Shown here piece by piece: positions 44,480 through 56,912 of a stretch of 64,000 bases of DNA. Below the pieces are notes generated by a model, which worked only from the letters and a program-made list of their open reading frames with translations, ran no database searches and was not told where the DNA came from. Position 1 is the stretch's first letter. Every line of letters starts with the position of its first letter. A program made the position numbers and the translations under genes. The DNA is from Oenanthe sinensis (taxonomy: Eukaryota; Streptophyta; Magnoliopsida; Apiales; Apiaceae), in the NCBI GenBank assembly GCA_028671895.1, contig CM053802.1, positions 1,422,631-1,486,630 of the forward strand, written 5' to 3'.

Positions 44480-44730
44480 CTCCCTCCGTCCCAACCAATT
44501 CTTTACACTTTCCTTTTTGGGACGTCCCACCCAATTCTTTACATTACTAAAAATAGTAACTTTTAACAATAAATATATTATTACATCCACTACTTCACTC
44601 CACTTTTTCAACACTTTACACTATTACACCCACTATTTTATTTATTTTAACAATAAAATCACTATTACACCCACTATCCTTGGTCTCCGTGCCCGGACCA
44701 AATGTAAACATTTGGCCGGGACGGAGGGAG
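44480..44730. mobile_element. Stowaway-type MITE
   Basis: Ends CTCCCTCCGTCCC and GGGACGGAGGGAG are perfect inverted repeats flanked by TA (44478-44479 and 44731-44732). This is the classic Stowaway (Tc1/mariner) signature. It is 251 bp and non-coding; an internal inverted pair ('ccaaatg' / 'catttgg') lies near the right end. A 185-codon ORF crossing it (44208-44765) is not a gene. Confidence 0.93.
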
Positions 44731-44770
44731 TAAAATTTTATATCCTTTTATTTGTTTTTTTTTAACATAA

Positions 44771-44958
44771 GAAAAATGCTAGAGACCCCAAAAATTATTT
44801 CAAATACTGAGTTGTCATCTGTATAATTGATAATTTTTTTATAATAATATGAGACCCTGTGTATATACATATACACTCACGAATTAAAATAATTCATATG
44901 TCATGTCACATCATTTGAGAAAAAATTTGAAACAATATTTGAGTTCCTAACATTTCCC
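44771..44958. mobile_element. Mutator-type MITE with 9-bp duplication
   Basis: 188 bp with imperfect inverted ends of about 33 bp: left GAAAAATGCTAGAGACCCC, right (reverse complement) GGGAAATGTTAGGAACTCA, both continuing to ATTRTTTCAAA. TTAACATAA occurs directly on both sides (44762-44770 and 44959-44967), the 9-bp duplication expected of Mutator-like elements. It lies 30 bp from the Stowaway element. Confidence 0.85.
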
Positions 44959-44967
44959 TTAACATAA

Positions 44968-47258
44968 ATCTTAGGGCTCTCAACTATCGTACTTAATATT
45001 CGCAAGATGCAAATTAAATATAATTTTCTTTACTAAATTATATTATTAGATGTGATTGTGATCTGCAAAATTTAAGTGCGCGCGTGTGCATGTATCTCTT
45101 TATATATTACCTAACCTTGTTTATAGTTTATAGTAGTTGTAGCGGGTCACTTTATAATAACTTCTTGTTAGGACATTATTTAAATAAATACGGTTTTTAA
45201 CAGTGATATCGTTATACCTTCAACTAAAAAATCTTAAAATATATTAATAAGGCAGTTATTGTTATCCCCCTCTCCTCTCTGGCAATCGCACACCCATGCT
45301 ACATACGTCTGTATTATACACACACCAACAAACACACACAAGAGAGATCAAATTAAGGAATTGTAAGCTTGGGAGAAACTGATACAGGGTCCGATTTCAA
45401 TATTGCTGAAGTCTCCCTGCCAAGTGCCAACGATATCAGATATGCACCAATCATATAATTGTCATTGCAACCGGTTAAAAGTATAAATTTCCGGCCTTTT
45501 CAAACCCTTTGTTTTTTTATTAAAAAAATCATGTTAAGTTATCTTGCTATAAAAAATTACAGATATATTCAACCGTCTAAATTTTGACGATCAATTTAAT
45601 TAGCACGTAACTTTATCAATTATTCTTCTCGTAAATTTTTAAACAAGCCATCGATTACGGCGATAGAAAGAGCCTCCTTATTTCGAAAATGTAAATCGAA
45701 TTTAAGCCACTTGATCGGCCCAAATAAATGTAAGTAGGATCATGGGCGTTTGACGGGTGGTATAACCCATACTTCCGAAGAGCAAACACTATTATGGGCT
45801 GAGGCCCTTGGCGGCAGTTTGTCTTGTGCTTCAAGAGAGACTGAATAAAGATTTCTGCTGTTGTTACTAGCCGAACCAAGCCCATATTACTGGTAAATGT
45901 TAAAACTGGAAATTCAAAGTCAATAGACTATAGTTCTATTGTGATCTCGTTTGTCTTCATGTAATTTGATAAAATGTGTAAGCATATATTTAAGAATAAT
46001 AGCCATGTTTCATAGACATGCGATATGATATAATTTTTTTCCCTCTGAAAAATGATAAATAATTTAAAGCGGGCAAAATTAACCGAAAATAAATAATTAA
46101 TTTTATACTTAAACTTCATTTGGGATTATTTTTCAAACTGTTATATCATGAATTTTTTAAAAATATATATAACTCTTTCATAATATTTTGATTAATATAT
46201 ATTTTGAAATAGTAACATCAAACTGGACCTTAAATCTTTTCATAGATGAGCTGTTCAAAGATGATTAATATTTTAGGACGGCGAGAATTAACGTAACATA
46301 AATATAAACAATTTTCTTTTATACTTGGGCGTTTTATAGCTCAACGTACTGAATAGAAATTTGATTTCATTACACAGCTTCACCGACCCAAATTATGGTG
46401 TTGGTGCTCTGGGTCTTTAACATCCCATGAATTGTGCTTAACTAATAAATGAATTTTGGTTTGCAACAAGTGAAGGTTGACCAATCATTTATGGGTGTTT
46501 TTTTTCCGAATAGCAAAAAATCTTAATTAGCTCTGCAAAAATGCAGATGACGTGATCACCTAGATTCATAAAAAAAAATTAGCTCTGATACATTTCAATT
46601 TTTTTAAAAATAGATACTAATCTATAAAATTATAAGTTCAGTTATTTAATTTTCAAAAAAAAGTTCTGTTATTTGGAAAAAAATTCCAATCAAAATTGAT
46701 GTTTATATAAATAAATTCAACGATGTGCGGTATTGAATTGAATAGAGGTTGTACCATTGATTAATAATTAAAGAGTTTTTTTAGTATATTCATCGACACA
46801 CACTAACAATTATTTTTTTATTAAATTGGATCTAACTCACCAAAAATCCAATTGTCACAGCGTGTGCGCACACGAGTTAAAAAAGCTATCTTATCTAACC
46901 TGCAGATTCACTGCAATCGGATACAAGTTGAGAGTCTTGTGAGTTGTGACCCATATAATATTGCCATCTTAGATTAAAATGTAAAAGGAGCCGGCCCTAT
47001 TTGAAAATATCTCCAAGACTCCAACCCATTGTGTTATAAAATGCATTTCCCCATATTTTTGTCGGTCATCTGCTAACCCCCTCCTAGCACAGAGGAATAT
47101 GGTCAATATACTATTATTTCTATTTTCAAATTTTTATTAATAAAATATGAAAATAGTTCAGTTAGTTAAAATTATTGCAATTTAATAATAATTTATACAA
47201 ATATATGTATATATTCGTATTATATGCAGAACGTGCATAAAAAATACCTAGCCATGTA
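44968..47258. other. Intergenic, no gene seen
   Basis: AT-rich; the minus-strand ORFs at 45655-45885 and 45928-46119 have no recognisable domain or promoter context. Nothing else is supportable. Confidence 0.6.
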
Positions 47259-47263
47259 TCTAT

Positions 47264-47657
47264 TGTGATAATCCGGTTAAATCCGAGTTTTTTCTAAAAA
47301 TCGGGTCAAGTCCCGATATCTAAATATGAAAATAAGTTAAAATAAACTAATTCAAATCCAGCAACTTGGGTAATCTATATACTGAATAAATTATCTCAAT
47401 TTATTCGATGTGGGACATCGGTTCTGATACCGTATGTGACAACCCGGGTCATATCTCGAGTTTTTTCCGAAAATTGGGTCAAGTCCCGATCTCTGAATCT
47501 AAAAATAAGCTGGCCCAAATACAGTAACTTAGATAATAAAAAAACCCACCACAGATCCCAAAAGATGATGATTTATTAGTGCACTTAATAGTAGTACTTT
47601 TGCTTATATACCGAACAAATTATCACAATCTATTCGATGTGAGACTGGAGTGTTACA
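47264..47657 (-). mobile_element. TRIM-like mini LTR element
   Basis: Two diverged direct repeats, 47264-47417 and 47435-47657, each TG...CA, lie 17 bp apart. The 17-bp interior reads TACGGTATCAGAACCGA on the minus strand, containing a GGTATCAGA word of an initiator tRNA-Met primer site next to the right-hand LTR. TCTAT flanks the whole unit (47259-47263 and 47658-47662), the 5-bp duplication of an LTR element. Shared LTR words include 'gggtcaagtcccgat' and 'ttattcgatgtg'. The left LTR is shorter by internal deletions. At about 394 bp it is very small even for a TRIM. Confidence 0.65.
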
Positions 47658-47662
47658 TCTAT

Positions 47663-48880
47663 AGTTTTTGATAAATAAAAGTTTTTTTATTACATTTGTA
47701 ACTAAAAAGTCTTGGCAATTATTAATTTTCGGCGAATTTTGTTTTATCAATGTATATATGATTGAGTATTCCAGTACCAATTTAATGCTTCAGATTTTTC
47801 CATTTTCAATTAGTAGCTGATATTAAAATTATAATGCAAGAAATCTAGAAGTATTATATAAATTATCAAATGGAAAATGTATTGTGTTAGTGGTACTTAT
47901 TTTATATACTCTCTTCAGTTTTAAAATATTTATCATTTTATTTTTTGTCGTATTTTAAAATATATAAAAATAATACTTTTATATATTATTTTTAAAATTT
48001 TCTTTTTATAAATAAATATTTGGATATTAATTTTTTGTTTAAAAAAATTGAAAAAATATTATAAATTATTTTTTATATACTTAAATTTATGAAACATTTT
48101 AAAACGAAGGGATTACTTTTTCTTTAGAATTTTTTCCCGGTGAATCAGATTAAAGACAATGTTTTCAATGCCTTAGTGACTGGTCTAATACTCTAACAAG
48201 AAGACAAGGCATTCTGGACCCTTTGGTAATGACTGAATGACCGATGAGGACCGATAATATGAAACACGAGTATAGGCGTTTGGATTATTTAAAATTTTAT
48301 TCATAAATTAAAATAGGATTTTTTTGACAAACCAATAAAATTTTGTGTTGCAGGTTAGTACCCATTTATTAATATATTTTATAAATTTGTAATTTCAAAT
48401 CATTTTAAAAGAAATTAACTAATCGGTACCAGATACTTTCCCTTTATTTGTCCTGCTAAATAAAACATACTCCTATCTGTTAATCCATGTTAATTGGTAA
48501 TTGATTGATTGATATGACATTTGCGAAATATATTTTAGATATCAAATTTATTCACAAAATAAATCACAAATGTTGGTTAAAATATTTTAATTTATTATAA
48601 AATAAATATATTTTACTAAAGGCAATGTCAGTTATAACGTCTCGTGGCCAATGGTTTCTGTTAATACATCTTCTAGAAAAATATCTAAACTTAATTGTGG
48701 ACCAAGAAATCGAGAATCCAAGATTCGTATGTATATGAGTTGATTAAAAAACGGAATCACCAAATTAAAACAAAATAAAGTAAAAGGAAAAAGAAATAAT
48801 AGACGTGTAATAATTATAGAAAGATAATCTCAGCACAGCGCATCAAGCCCACACGATTTGTACACTAGTCGCCCCACACA
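47663..48880. other. Intergenic / PLD alpha upstream
   Basis: AT-rich DNA without genes. The last few hundred bases should hold the PLD promoter; no convincing TATA box was picked. Confidence 0.5.
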
Positions 48881-49321
48881 CACACATCTTCTTACACACT
48901 TGCTATTAAACCGACAGACAGAGGGTCTAGGATTCATTGACTTTCACAGCTGCGCTCACTTGAATCTTCATATCTATACTCAACACTTTCAACGTTAGTG
49001 TTCTCCTCTTCTTCATTTTTCTTAATTATAACTCATGTAATTAAACTCAACTTCAAACTTCATTACACTGCTGGATCTGTTAGTAATTAAGTTAATTCAA
49101 CTCCTTTTGTTTCTTGATTTGTGCTAATCATGTCATTGTTTCTGCTCTTAATTTTGTTTGACTTTATGATTACATGATGTTTGCTTTGTTCAATTGTTCA
49201 TCATATATATTAGTTTTATAGCGATCATGTTTAGTGGCTTTAAGTTTGTAATGTTAGTTTTTTTGTTTTTTTTTATACTGGAGTATATAATAATACATAT
49301 ATTGATTTATGCAGGTAAGAG
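48881..49321 (+). promoter_or_regulatory. PLD alpha 5' UTR with probable leader intron
   Basis: A pyrimidine/CA-rich stretch near 48880-49010 looks like a leader exon. A T-rich tract then ends in TTATGCAG at 49307-49314, a strong acceptor seven bases before the ATG. This implies a 5' UTR intron whose donor I could not fix. Confidence 0.45.
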
Positions 49322-52300
49322 ATGGCACAGATACTGCTTCATGGAACTCTACACGTCACCATCTTTGAGGTTGATCACCTTAAAACCAGTCACGGTGGTG
49401 GTTTTTTCGGAAAGGTAGCTTCATTTTTTAACAACTTTCTTTTATTCTCTATGATCTGTGTGAGAGAGAGAGATATGTAAGTGTAATTGTAATTGTAATT
49501 GTAACTCTCTGTAATGTACTCTCTCTGTAAGGTAGCTTCCAGTGACATATTAGTGTACAGCGGAAAGTCCATTGGACTGGTTTTTATGATCTTAGTTGAT
49601 TATTATATATACCGTACTATTCTATTCTTTTAAAAGTGCATCTTCAAAATTATCTGCTGAAAGATTTTAAAGTAATTGCATTTTTAATAACCCTTTCTTT
49701 ATAAAAATTATTACGAGCTCACTCATTAACAGAAAGGAAGATTTGATAAATCGGCAATAGTTGTTCACCGGATACCGCTTGGCCTCTTTTCCTTGCACAA
49801 GAATTTAAATAATTAATTTGGTAAAAATACAGGGCTTTATATTGTGAAATTCTTGGAATTTGTTAATTGCTTATAAACTATCAAGATATTCCTTAGTTGT
49901 TACTTTTATTGCATGAACAACTCATGTATCTTGTTCACCCCATTTATCTGAATGACTGAACCCCTTATTAACCCACAAAATTTGTGAAAGTTTCTGAATA
50001 TCACATGTTAATGTGTTCAGGTTATTGCTAGAACACACTCTGGACTATACTATTTTTAAAGAAGCCTTCAGCTGTCCATGGAGCCATATTTTTTAATTAT
50101 CTATATTTTCTCCCCTTTAATATGTTTCTCATCCATGGGATTTATTTTGTAGCTTAAGGCGAACCTTGAGGAAGCAATTGGCTTTGGTGAAGGAACTCCA
50201 AAAATTTATGCGTCTATTGATCTGGATAAGGCTAGAGTTGGACGCACCAGAATGATAGTAGATGAACCAAATAACCCAAAGTGGAATGAATCTTTTCATA
50301 TTTATTGTGCTCATCCCACAACGGATGTTATATTTACTGTCAAAGATGACAACCCAATTGGTGCAACTTTGATCGGAAGAGGTTATCTGTCAGTTCATGA
50401 ACTTTTAGAAGGGGAAGAAGTGGATAGATGGCTTGAGATCTTGGATGAAGACAAAAATCCTATTAGTGAAGGTTCCAAGATCCATGTGAAGTTACAGTAC
50501 TTTGACATTGCTCAAGATCGTAACTGGGCCCATGGAATTAGAAGCGCCAAGTTTCCAGGGGTTCCTTACACGTTTTTTTCTCAGAGACAAGGTTGTCGAA
50601 TATCTTTGTACCAAGATGCCCATGTGCCAGATAATTTTGTGCCTAAGATTCCTCTTTCTGGAGGCAAGTTTTATGAGCCCCATAGATGTTGGGAGGATAT
50701 CTTTGATGCAATAACTAATGCAAAACACTTTATTTACATAACTGGCTGGTCTGTGTATACTGAATTCGCCCTAATACGGGACTCAAGGAGACCAAAGCCA
50801 GGAGGAGACATAATGCTTGGTGAGTTGCTCAAGAAAAAGGCAGATGAAGGTGTTAGGGTTCTTATGCTTGTCTGGGATGACAGAACCTCTGTGGGTCTAC
50901 TTAAGAAAGATGGATTGATGGCTACCCATGATCAAGAAACTGAAGAGTACTTCCGAGATTCTAATGTGCATTGTGTCCTATGCCTTCGTAATCCTGATGA
51001 TGGTGGGAACATAATACAAGGTTTAGCAATTTCTACCATGTTCACTCATCACCAGAAGATAGTGGTGGTGGACAGTGAGATGCCTACAGCAGGATCCGAG
51101 AACAGAAGAGTTGTGAGTTTTGTTGGTGGCATTGATCTGTGTGATGGAAGATATGATACTCCTTTTCATTCACTTTTTAGGACATTGGATACTGCACACC
51201 ATGATGATTTCCACCAACCCAACTTTGAAGGTGCTGCAATCACTAAAGGTGGACCTAGGGAGCCTTGGCATGATATTCATTCCCGTCTTGAAGGTCCAGT
51301 TGCTTGGGATGTATTGTTTAATTTTGAGCAGAGATGGAGAAAACAAGGTGGAAAAGATATACTTCTTAACTTGAGAGAGCTTCAGGATACCATCATTCCT
51401 CCATCTCCGGCGACATTCCCTGATGACAATGAGACATGGAATGCTCAGTTATTCAGATCCATTGATGAGGGAGCTGCTTTTGGCTTTCCCGAAACACCAG
51501 AAGAAGCGGCTAAAGCAGGTCTCGTCAGTGGGAAGGATAATATAATTGATCGAAGTATTCAGGATGCTTATATTCATGCCATTCGGCGGGCAAAAAATTT
51601 CATTTATATTGAAAATCAATATTTTCTTGGAAGCTCTTTTGGGTGGAATTCAACAGATATAAAAGATGAGGACGTCAATGCTTTGCATCTTATACCAAAG
51701 GAGCTGTCACTAAAGATTGTCAGTAAGATTGAGGCTGGGGAGAGGTTCACTGTTTATGTTGTGCTCCCAATGTGGCCAGAAGGAATACCAGAGAGTGGAT
51801 CAGTTCAAGCTATTCTGGACTGGCAAAGAAGGACAATGGAGATGATGTACAAGGATATTATTCAGGCTCTCCAGGCTAACGGGATCGAGGAGGACCCTAG
51901 AAATTATTTAACATTTTTCTGTCTCGGTAATCGTGAGGTAAAGAGGGATGGAGAATATGAACCTTCAGAGCAGCCAGATCCTGATACAGATTATAGTAGA
52001 GCTCAAGAGGCCCGTCGCTTTATGATCTACGTACATGCCAAGATGATGATAGGCAAGCAGCAGTCTTTCATCTTTTTATACTCGAATTGATTTCTGAAAG
52101 TTTAACTAGATTTAATACTTATGGTGGCTTTGTTTGTTACTTGTGCTTAATTTTGTTTGTTTTTATTCTTTCCTGTGCAGTTGATGATGAATACATAATA
52201 ATCGGGTCTGCCAATATCAACCAGAGATCAATGGATGGCGCCAAGGATTCCGAGATAGCTATGGGAGCCTATCAACCACATCACCTCGCAACGAGGGAGC

Positions 52301-52614
52301 CAGCCAGGGGTCAAATTCATGGATTCCGAATGTCTTTATGGTATGAGCACCTTGGTATGCTCGATGACACCTTTGTGCAGCCTGAGAGCGTTGATTGTGT
52401 CCAAAAAGTGAATACAGTGGCAGAGAAATACTGGGACCTCTACGCAAGTGAAACTCTAGAAAATGACTTGCCTGGACACTTGCTGAGGTACCCCATTGCT
52501 GTTGCCAGTGAAGGTGATGTCACTGAGCTTCCGGGCACAGAGTTTTTCCCAGACACCAAAGCACGTGTTCTTGGTGCTAAATCTGATTACCTGCCTCCAA
52601 TTCTTACAACCTGA
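49322..52614 (+). CDS. PLDALPHA1: Phospholipase D alpha
   Basis: Three coding exons: 49322-49414, 50153-52052, 52181-52614, giving 808 residues, the usual length for PLD alpha. It hydrolyses phosphatidylcholine and related lipids to phosphatidic acid, acting in membrane turnover and stress and abscisic-acid signalling, with calcium-dependent membrane association. An N-terminal C2 domain (from MAQILLHGTLHVTIFEVDHL to about residue 150) precedes two HKD motifs: HQKIVVVD in exon 2, and HAKMMIVD, which is split by intron 2. GSANINQRSMDG follows the second. Intron 1 is GT-AG (49415-50152). Intron 2 uses a GC donor (ATAG|GCAAGC at 52053) and a normal GTGCAG acceptor; reading through it would stop after 11 codons and lose the second catalytic motif. 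The C-terminus ends YLPPILTT. No lesions. Downstream is an AATAAA at 52691. Confidence 0.97.
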
Positions 52615-52690
52615 TGGGTTCAGATAAAACGGCGTGTTATTTTAAGTAACAACCCCTAAACTCTACCTCAATAACCAGTGTCCTTGATAG

Positions 52691-52696
52691 AATAAA
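52691..52696 (+). terminator. PLD alpha polyadenylation signal
   Basis: AATAAA, followed by further AATA words, 77 bp after the stop codon. A plausible near-upstream element; the actual cleavage site is unknown. Confidence 0.45.
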
Positions 52697-53239
52697 AATA
52701 AATATGCTTGGTTGTGCTTATCCGCAGAAATCTTCTACTACTTCGCGGAGATGGGCATACCAGGTTATAGAAATTTGGTGTTCTTGTGTTTACGATTACT
52801 TGTTATGGTGATTTCGTTTGCTCTATGGTTGTGGCTGTGTACTACTACTGCTTGTTAAGCTGATAAACTTTTTAAGTTTGTTTTATCTCTTAATTGCTGA
52901 CTTCACATTATATATTTTCATCTAGTTTTTCATTTGTGGTGAATGACTGGCTTCCAAGTAGTTTTTATGCTTTACAGAGCAACGATGACTTGGTTTCTTC
53001 ATTACATGTCTTGCTTGGATAATATAGGCAGACAAAAACTGTGAGAAGAAAGCTATAAAAAATATTTTCAATAATGAGTGTATTAGCAAAACAGACCTTA
53101 ATAATGAGTGTATTTCCAAAGAAATTTTATTATATTATAGGCAAGAAAATCAAAGTTTTATTAATAGTTTATAGTTTTTTTTTTCGGATATAACATTTTT
53201 GTGCTGCTATCGAATAAAGTATTGGCAAATATATTAGTC

Positions 53240-53360
53240 TCTGGAAGAGTCTTGCTATTTTGAGAGGGGAAAAGGAGGAGCAGCTGGAAGCTTGTGATCC
53301 TCCCCTTTGGTAGAAGCTCGTGGAGACTTCTTTATTGACACAGTTTTTTTTAATATATAA
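53240..53360 (+). promoter_or_regulatory. Small-HSP promoter: heat-shock elements and TATA
   Basis: Upstream of the HSP start are imperfect heat-shock-factor sites built on nGAAnnTTCn: GGAAGAGTCTTG (near 53242), GGAAGCTTG (53286-53294) and AGAAGCTCGTGGAGACTTCT (53312-53331). A TATA-like TAATATATAA lies at 53351-53360, about 115 bp before the ATG. The arrangement suggests heat induction. Confidence 0.5.
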
Positions 53361-53475
53361 TACAGCACCGCCATAATCTTATCACTATAATTTCCCTTCT
53401 TGCTCTTTCACTCTAATCTCAATATCACACTTAGAAGACACTTGCAACTGTCTAGTCTTTTTGCAATAACATAGC

Positions 53476-54286
53476 ATGGCGTTGGCTCGTTTGGTTTTAA
53501 AGAAACTGCACAAGGGTGCAGTTCCAGTAGCCTCCCCTACTTATTCTTGTTTGAGTAAAGAACAGAGATGGAGCTCTGAGCTTATGAATAGGCTCTTCAC
53601 TACATCACCTCCTCCTCATGATGAAGGTGGAGTAGCTGTAAGTAGTCCTGATCAAAGTGCCCCTGATAAAAGTGCCAAAAAATCCAAACTCTTTTCGAGA
53701 AAGCAAAGGAATAGACCTCTTTGGAAAAACAACCACCGTGATCTTGTGCCTTCTCTCTGGGGTACTTTCTCTTTTTTAGCATATATGTGTGTGTTTGTGT
53801 TGTGTATATGACTAGTAAGATTGTTTGTATATGATTTTGAGAAAAGGGTACTTAATCAATGGTTTTGTTTCAGAGTTCTTTCCTTCAGGGCTTGGAAATG
53901 CACTGATGCAAGCAACAGAGAATATAAACAGAGCCTTGGAGAACTTGGGACCTTCTCAACTATTGGGAAGGTTTAAAGAAAAGAAAGAGTGTTATAAGCT
54001 AAAGTATGAAATGCCCGGGATGGCGAAAGATGAAGTGAAGATCACAGTTGAAGATGGTGGGGTGTTGAGGATCAGAGGAGAGCACAAGGAAGATCATGAA
54101 GAAACAGAAGATGAAGAGCAGCAGTACTGGTCATCGAGATATGGATACTATGACACTCGTTTGGTGTTGCCTGATGATGCAAAAGTTGATGAAATCAAAG
54201 CTGAGATGAAAGATGGTGTGTTGAAAATCACCATACCTAGGAGTGAGAAGCAGCAGAGAGATGTCAAGGAAGTTCAAGTTGAGTAA
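53476..54286 (+). CDS. HSP26.5: Mitochondrial-type small heat-shock protein
   Basis: Two exons, 53476-53761 and 53874-54286, joined by a 112-bp GT-AG intron that splits a glutamate codon (LW-E-FFPSGLG); 232 residues. Residues 1-95 are basic and serine-rich with few acids at the start (MALARLVLKKLHKG), as in a mitochondrial presequence. After a conserved helix (LMQATENINRALENL) comes the alpha-crystallin domain (CYKLKYEMPGMAKDEVKITV ... DGVLKITIPRSE). It ends VKEVQVE without a terminal I-X-I/V motif of the classic kind. The start and layout match Arabidopsis HSP26.5, annotated as mitochondrial. It should act as an ATP-independent holdase in an oligomer. Chloroplast import remains possible from sequence alone. 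Confidence 0.93.
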
Positions 54287-54353
54287 AATAGTATCTAGTG
54301 CTTTTAGATTACTAGTAACTGTGTGCTCTTGTTTGTAACTCTATGAAACTTTG

Positions 54354-54359
54354 AATAAA
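54354..54359 (+). terminator. Small-HSP polyadenylation signal
   Basis: AATAAA 68 bp downstream of the stop codon, preceded by a GT-rich stretch ('gtgtgctcttgtttgtaact'). Confidence 0.5.
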
Positions 54360-54399
54360 ATGGTTACTCTTTGAAAGCAAAAAAACTTTATGACGAGTA

Positions 54400-56638
54400 T
54401 CTCATCCCTGGAACTAAACAGGATTTTACTGCAATAATAATATATTAGATAGTGTTAATAATATCAGGTGTAGACGTGTAGTGTGTGTTGCATGGGCCTA
54501 ATAGGATCCATTTTCTAAGAGCTCAGATCGCTAACTAAAATACACCTAGTTGGACCCATGAGCAGGCCTAGTTTCGTTACTTCGGCCTTGTTCTATTTTA
54601 GCCCCACTTGTGTTGGACTTCAATTATGTTTTCCATTATTTGGTGGTGTTAGATCACTTTTGGAGAAAACGTTTCCTTGTAAATATATACTACTAGGGGG
54701 GGAATTGAGGACGTTAATTAATAAATATTCGATAAATAAATAAATTTTCTCAGTTTTAATATAATGACGGAGATGGTATATTTTTAGATCTGATAAATCA
54801 ATTAATACTTTAATAAATAAATAAAATTATCTAATTATAAAGATATTTATTTATTGATATTTAACCATAAGTCACCATTATTGGTTGAATTCTACTAATA
54901 TTAAGAGTTTTACGTAAAAAAAATATATTAAGAGTTTGATGGTCTAGCATCCGTGAGAAATAAAAAAACAAATCATCTTTGGAAGTGAGCAAGTCCGATA
55001 TTAGTATCTTAAATTTTACATTGAAATTTTTTGAAAACTGATTGTACAGTGATATGTTCATCGAGTGATTTGATATAACAGATGAGCTAATTAGGTTAAA
55101 AATACTACTGGTACTCCAAATTCTCTAATAGTACAATAGTAGTCCATATATAATTGAGATTTGTCACGTTTCTACTTGTTTGTTTTCGCATAATCAATGA
55201 TCTTATGCCATTTTCTGAAAAGAGAAATAGATATTGAGAGATTTTTGGTTGACATGAAAAATCAACAGCAAGCATGTCCTTATCAACTGCAAAAGAATCA
55301 AGGTGAAGTGTGCATTTGTAATAGTATTATTTATAATAAAATTTAAGTAATAGTTAATAGAGGTACAAAATTTGGTATAAAAAATTATTGTTAAATAATG
55401 TAACTGTACAGATATAATAATTTGGAAAATTTTTTATTAATGAAATTTATATAAATACATAAAATTTAATTACATCTAATTAAAATATATTTTATACACA
55501 ATTTTATATATCAAACATTTTTGATATTTGAGGAGTTATGAAACCTATCACAGCTCCTCTATATTATTAGCCAACTTAAAGCATCTCCGAGGTGATATTT
55601 AAAATTATTAGTTAAAATGGTTATCTATAATAATTATGTAAAATTTTAGTTAATAGGAAGTATATGCATTCTAATATGATTATTTATAATTTTAGTTAGG
55701 TAAAATTATATATGAGAGGTTTTTGGGTTCAACAAAACTCGAAGATAAAATATAATTATCTAAATTTTTTATTAAGGAAAAAGAAGATTGGAATCACTCA
55801 CTTTAGATATTTTCTAAACGATACGACTTAAATGACTTAAACGTCACGTACATAATTTAATTAAGAGTCAGGTGCTCTTATCGCGTGGTTAGCTGCATAA
55901 CTGGTCCCAGATGTATTTCAACTTTTGTGACGATAATATTAATAACAACATGATAATGGGAAGATAATCTATGGATTAATTTTAACACAGATGACAAATT
56001 GATTGACTGGAACACTTGCCATTCAAAATCAAAGGGGGTCTACAAATGGGTTCACAACCATGTTATCATTAGGCTACTGTTATTATCTTTCATTCCAAAA
56101 ATTTACTATTACTCGAAATAGCTGCAGACATGAGCATGCTACTAAAGAGAAATGTGTTCGATCCTGCGTTCATGATTCACCGCACACCATCTTGTTTATA
56201 TATTTATTTATTATTTATTCACATTTTTCTACAATAAATAAGTAAAATATTAAACGCCGATAGAGTGATGTAACATTTTATATTTATATAAAAACTTTAC
56301 TTTTTAATCATTTACGCTATAAAAAACAGAAAATAAATTATTATACCAGTTGTTTGTCAAGGTTTGGAATATTTATAATGGATACAAATGAAATCATACA
56401 TATACAATGTACTCAAGATTCTCGGAAATTCTGTGGTCAAAATAAAAACAAATACACATAAATTATTTTTTTGGGATATATAATTTTAATAATATTTAGA
56501 CTCGCATAGACTTTGTTTATAAATTTATAATATTATGATACATGTTATACCCTGAATAAATATTAATTGAAAAAAAATATCATTTTACTGTTAGATGTAT
56601 ATTTTAATTTGGATAAATAAATATTAATATAATTTATA
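54400..56638. other. Intergenic, no gene seen
   Basis: AT-rich DNA. The short ORFs at 54558-54743 and 56003-56245 show no domain, codon bias or homology I recognise. A 'gcatctccgagg' word near 55580 recalls the ends of PIF/Harbinger MITEs, but I could not find a partner end. Confidence 0.55.
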
Positions 56639-56641
56639 TAA

Positions 56642-56912
56642 GAGCATTTTTAATACAATTATTAAAATTTAAAAATTGTCGTGATATGACACTTTTGATT
56701 GACTATTTTTGTTCATTAAAATTGCCGACTTTAATTATTTAAAATACAATATATAAGATTATATAAATAACTTCTAAATATTATTAATTATTGGAGTGTT
56801 TTTTAATAAACATTTTTAAAATGGAAATCGAAAAAAATTTAAATAAAAAATTTAATATATATAATAACTTAATAAAAATTAACTATTTTAACAACGCGTA
56901 TGGAAAATACTC
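56642..56912. mobile_element. PIF/Harbinger-like MITE
   Basis: Left end GAGCATTTTTAATAC and right end, reverse-complemented, GAGTATTTTCCATAC agree at 12 of 15 positions. Flanks are TAA on the left and TGA on the right, an imperfect version of the 3-bp TWA duplication of this group. The interior is AT-rich and non-coding. An old element if correct. Confidence 0.4.

Noticed and set aside
44208..44765. 185-codon plus-strand ORF
   Set aside because: It runs straight through the Stowaway MITE and its terminal repeats. Composition is low complexity and no domain is visible.
45655..45885. 76-codon minus-strand ORF
   Set aside because: No homology, promoter, splice context or codon bias supports it as a gene.
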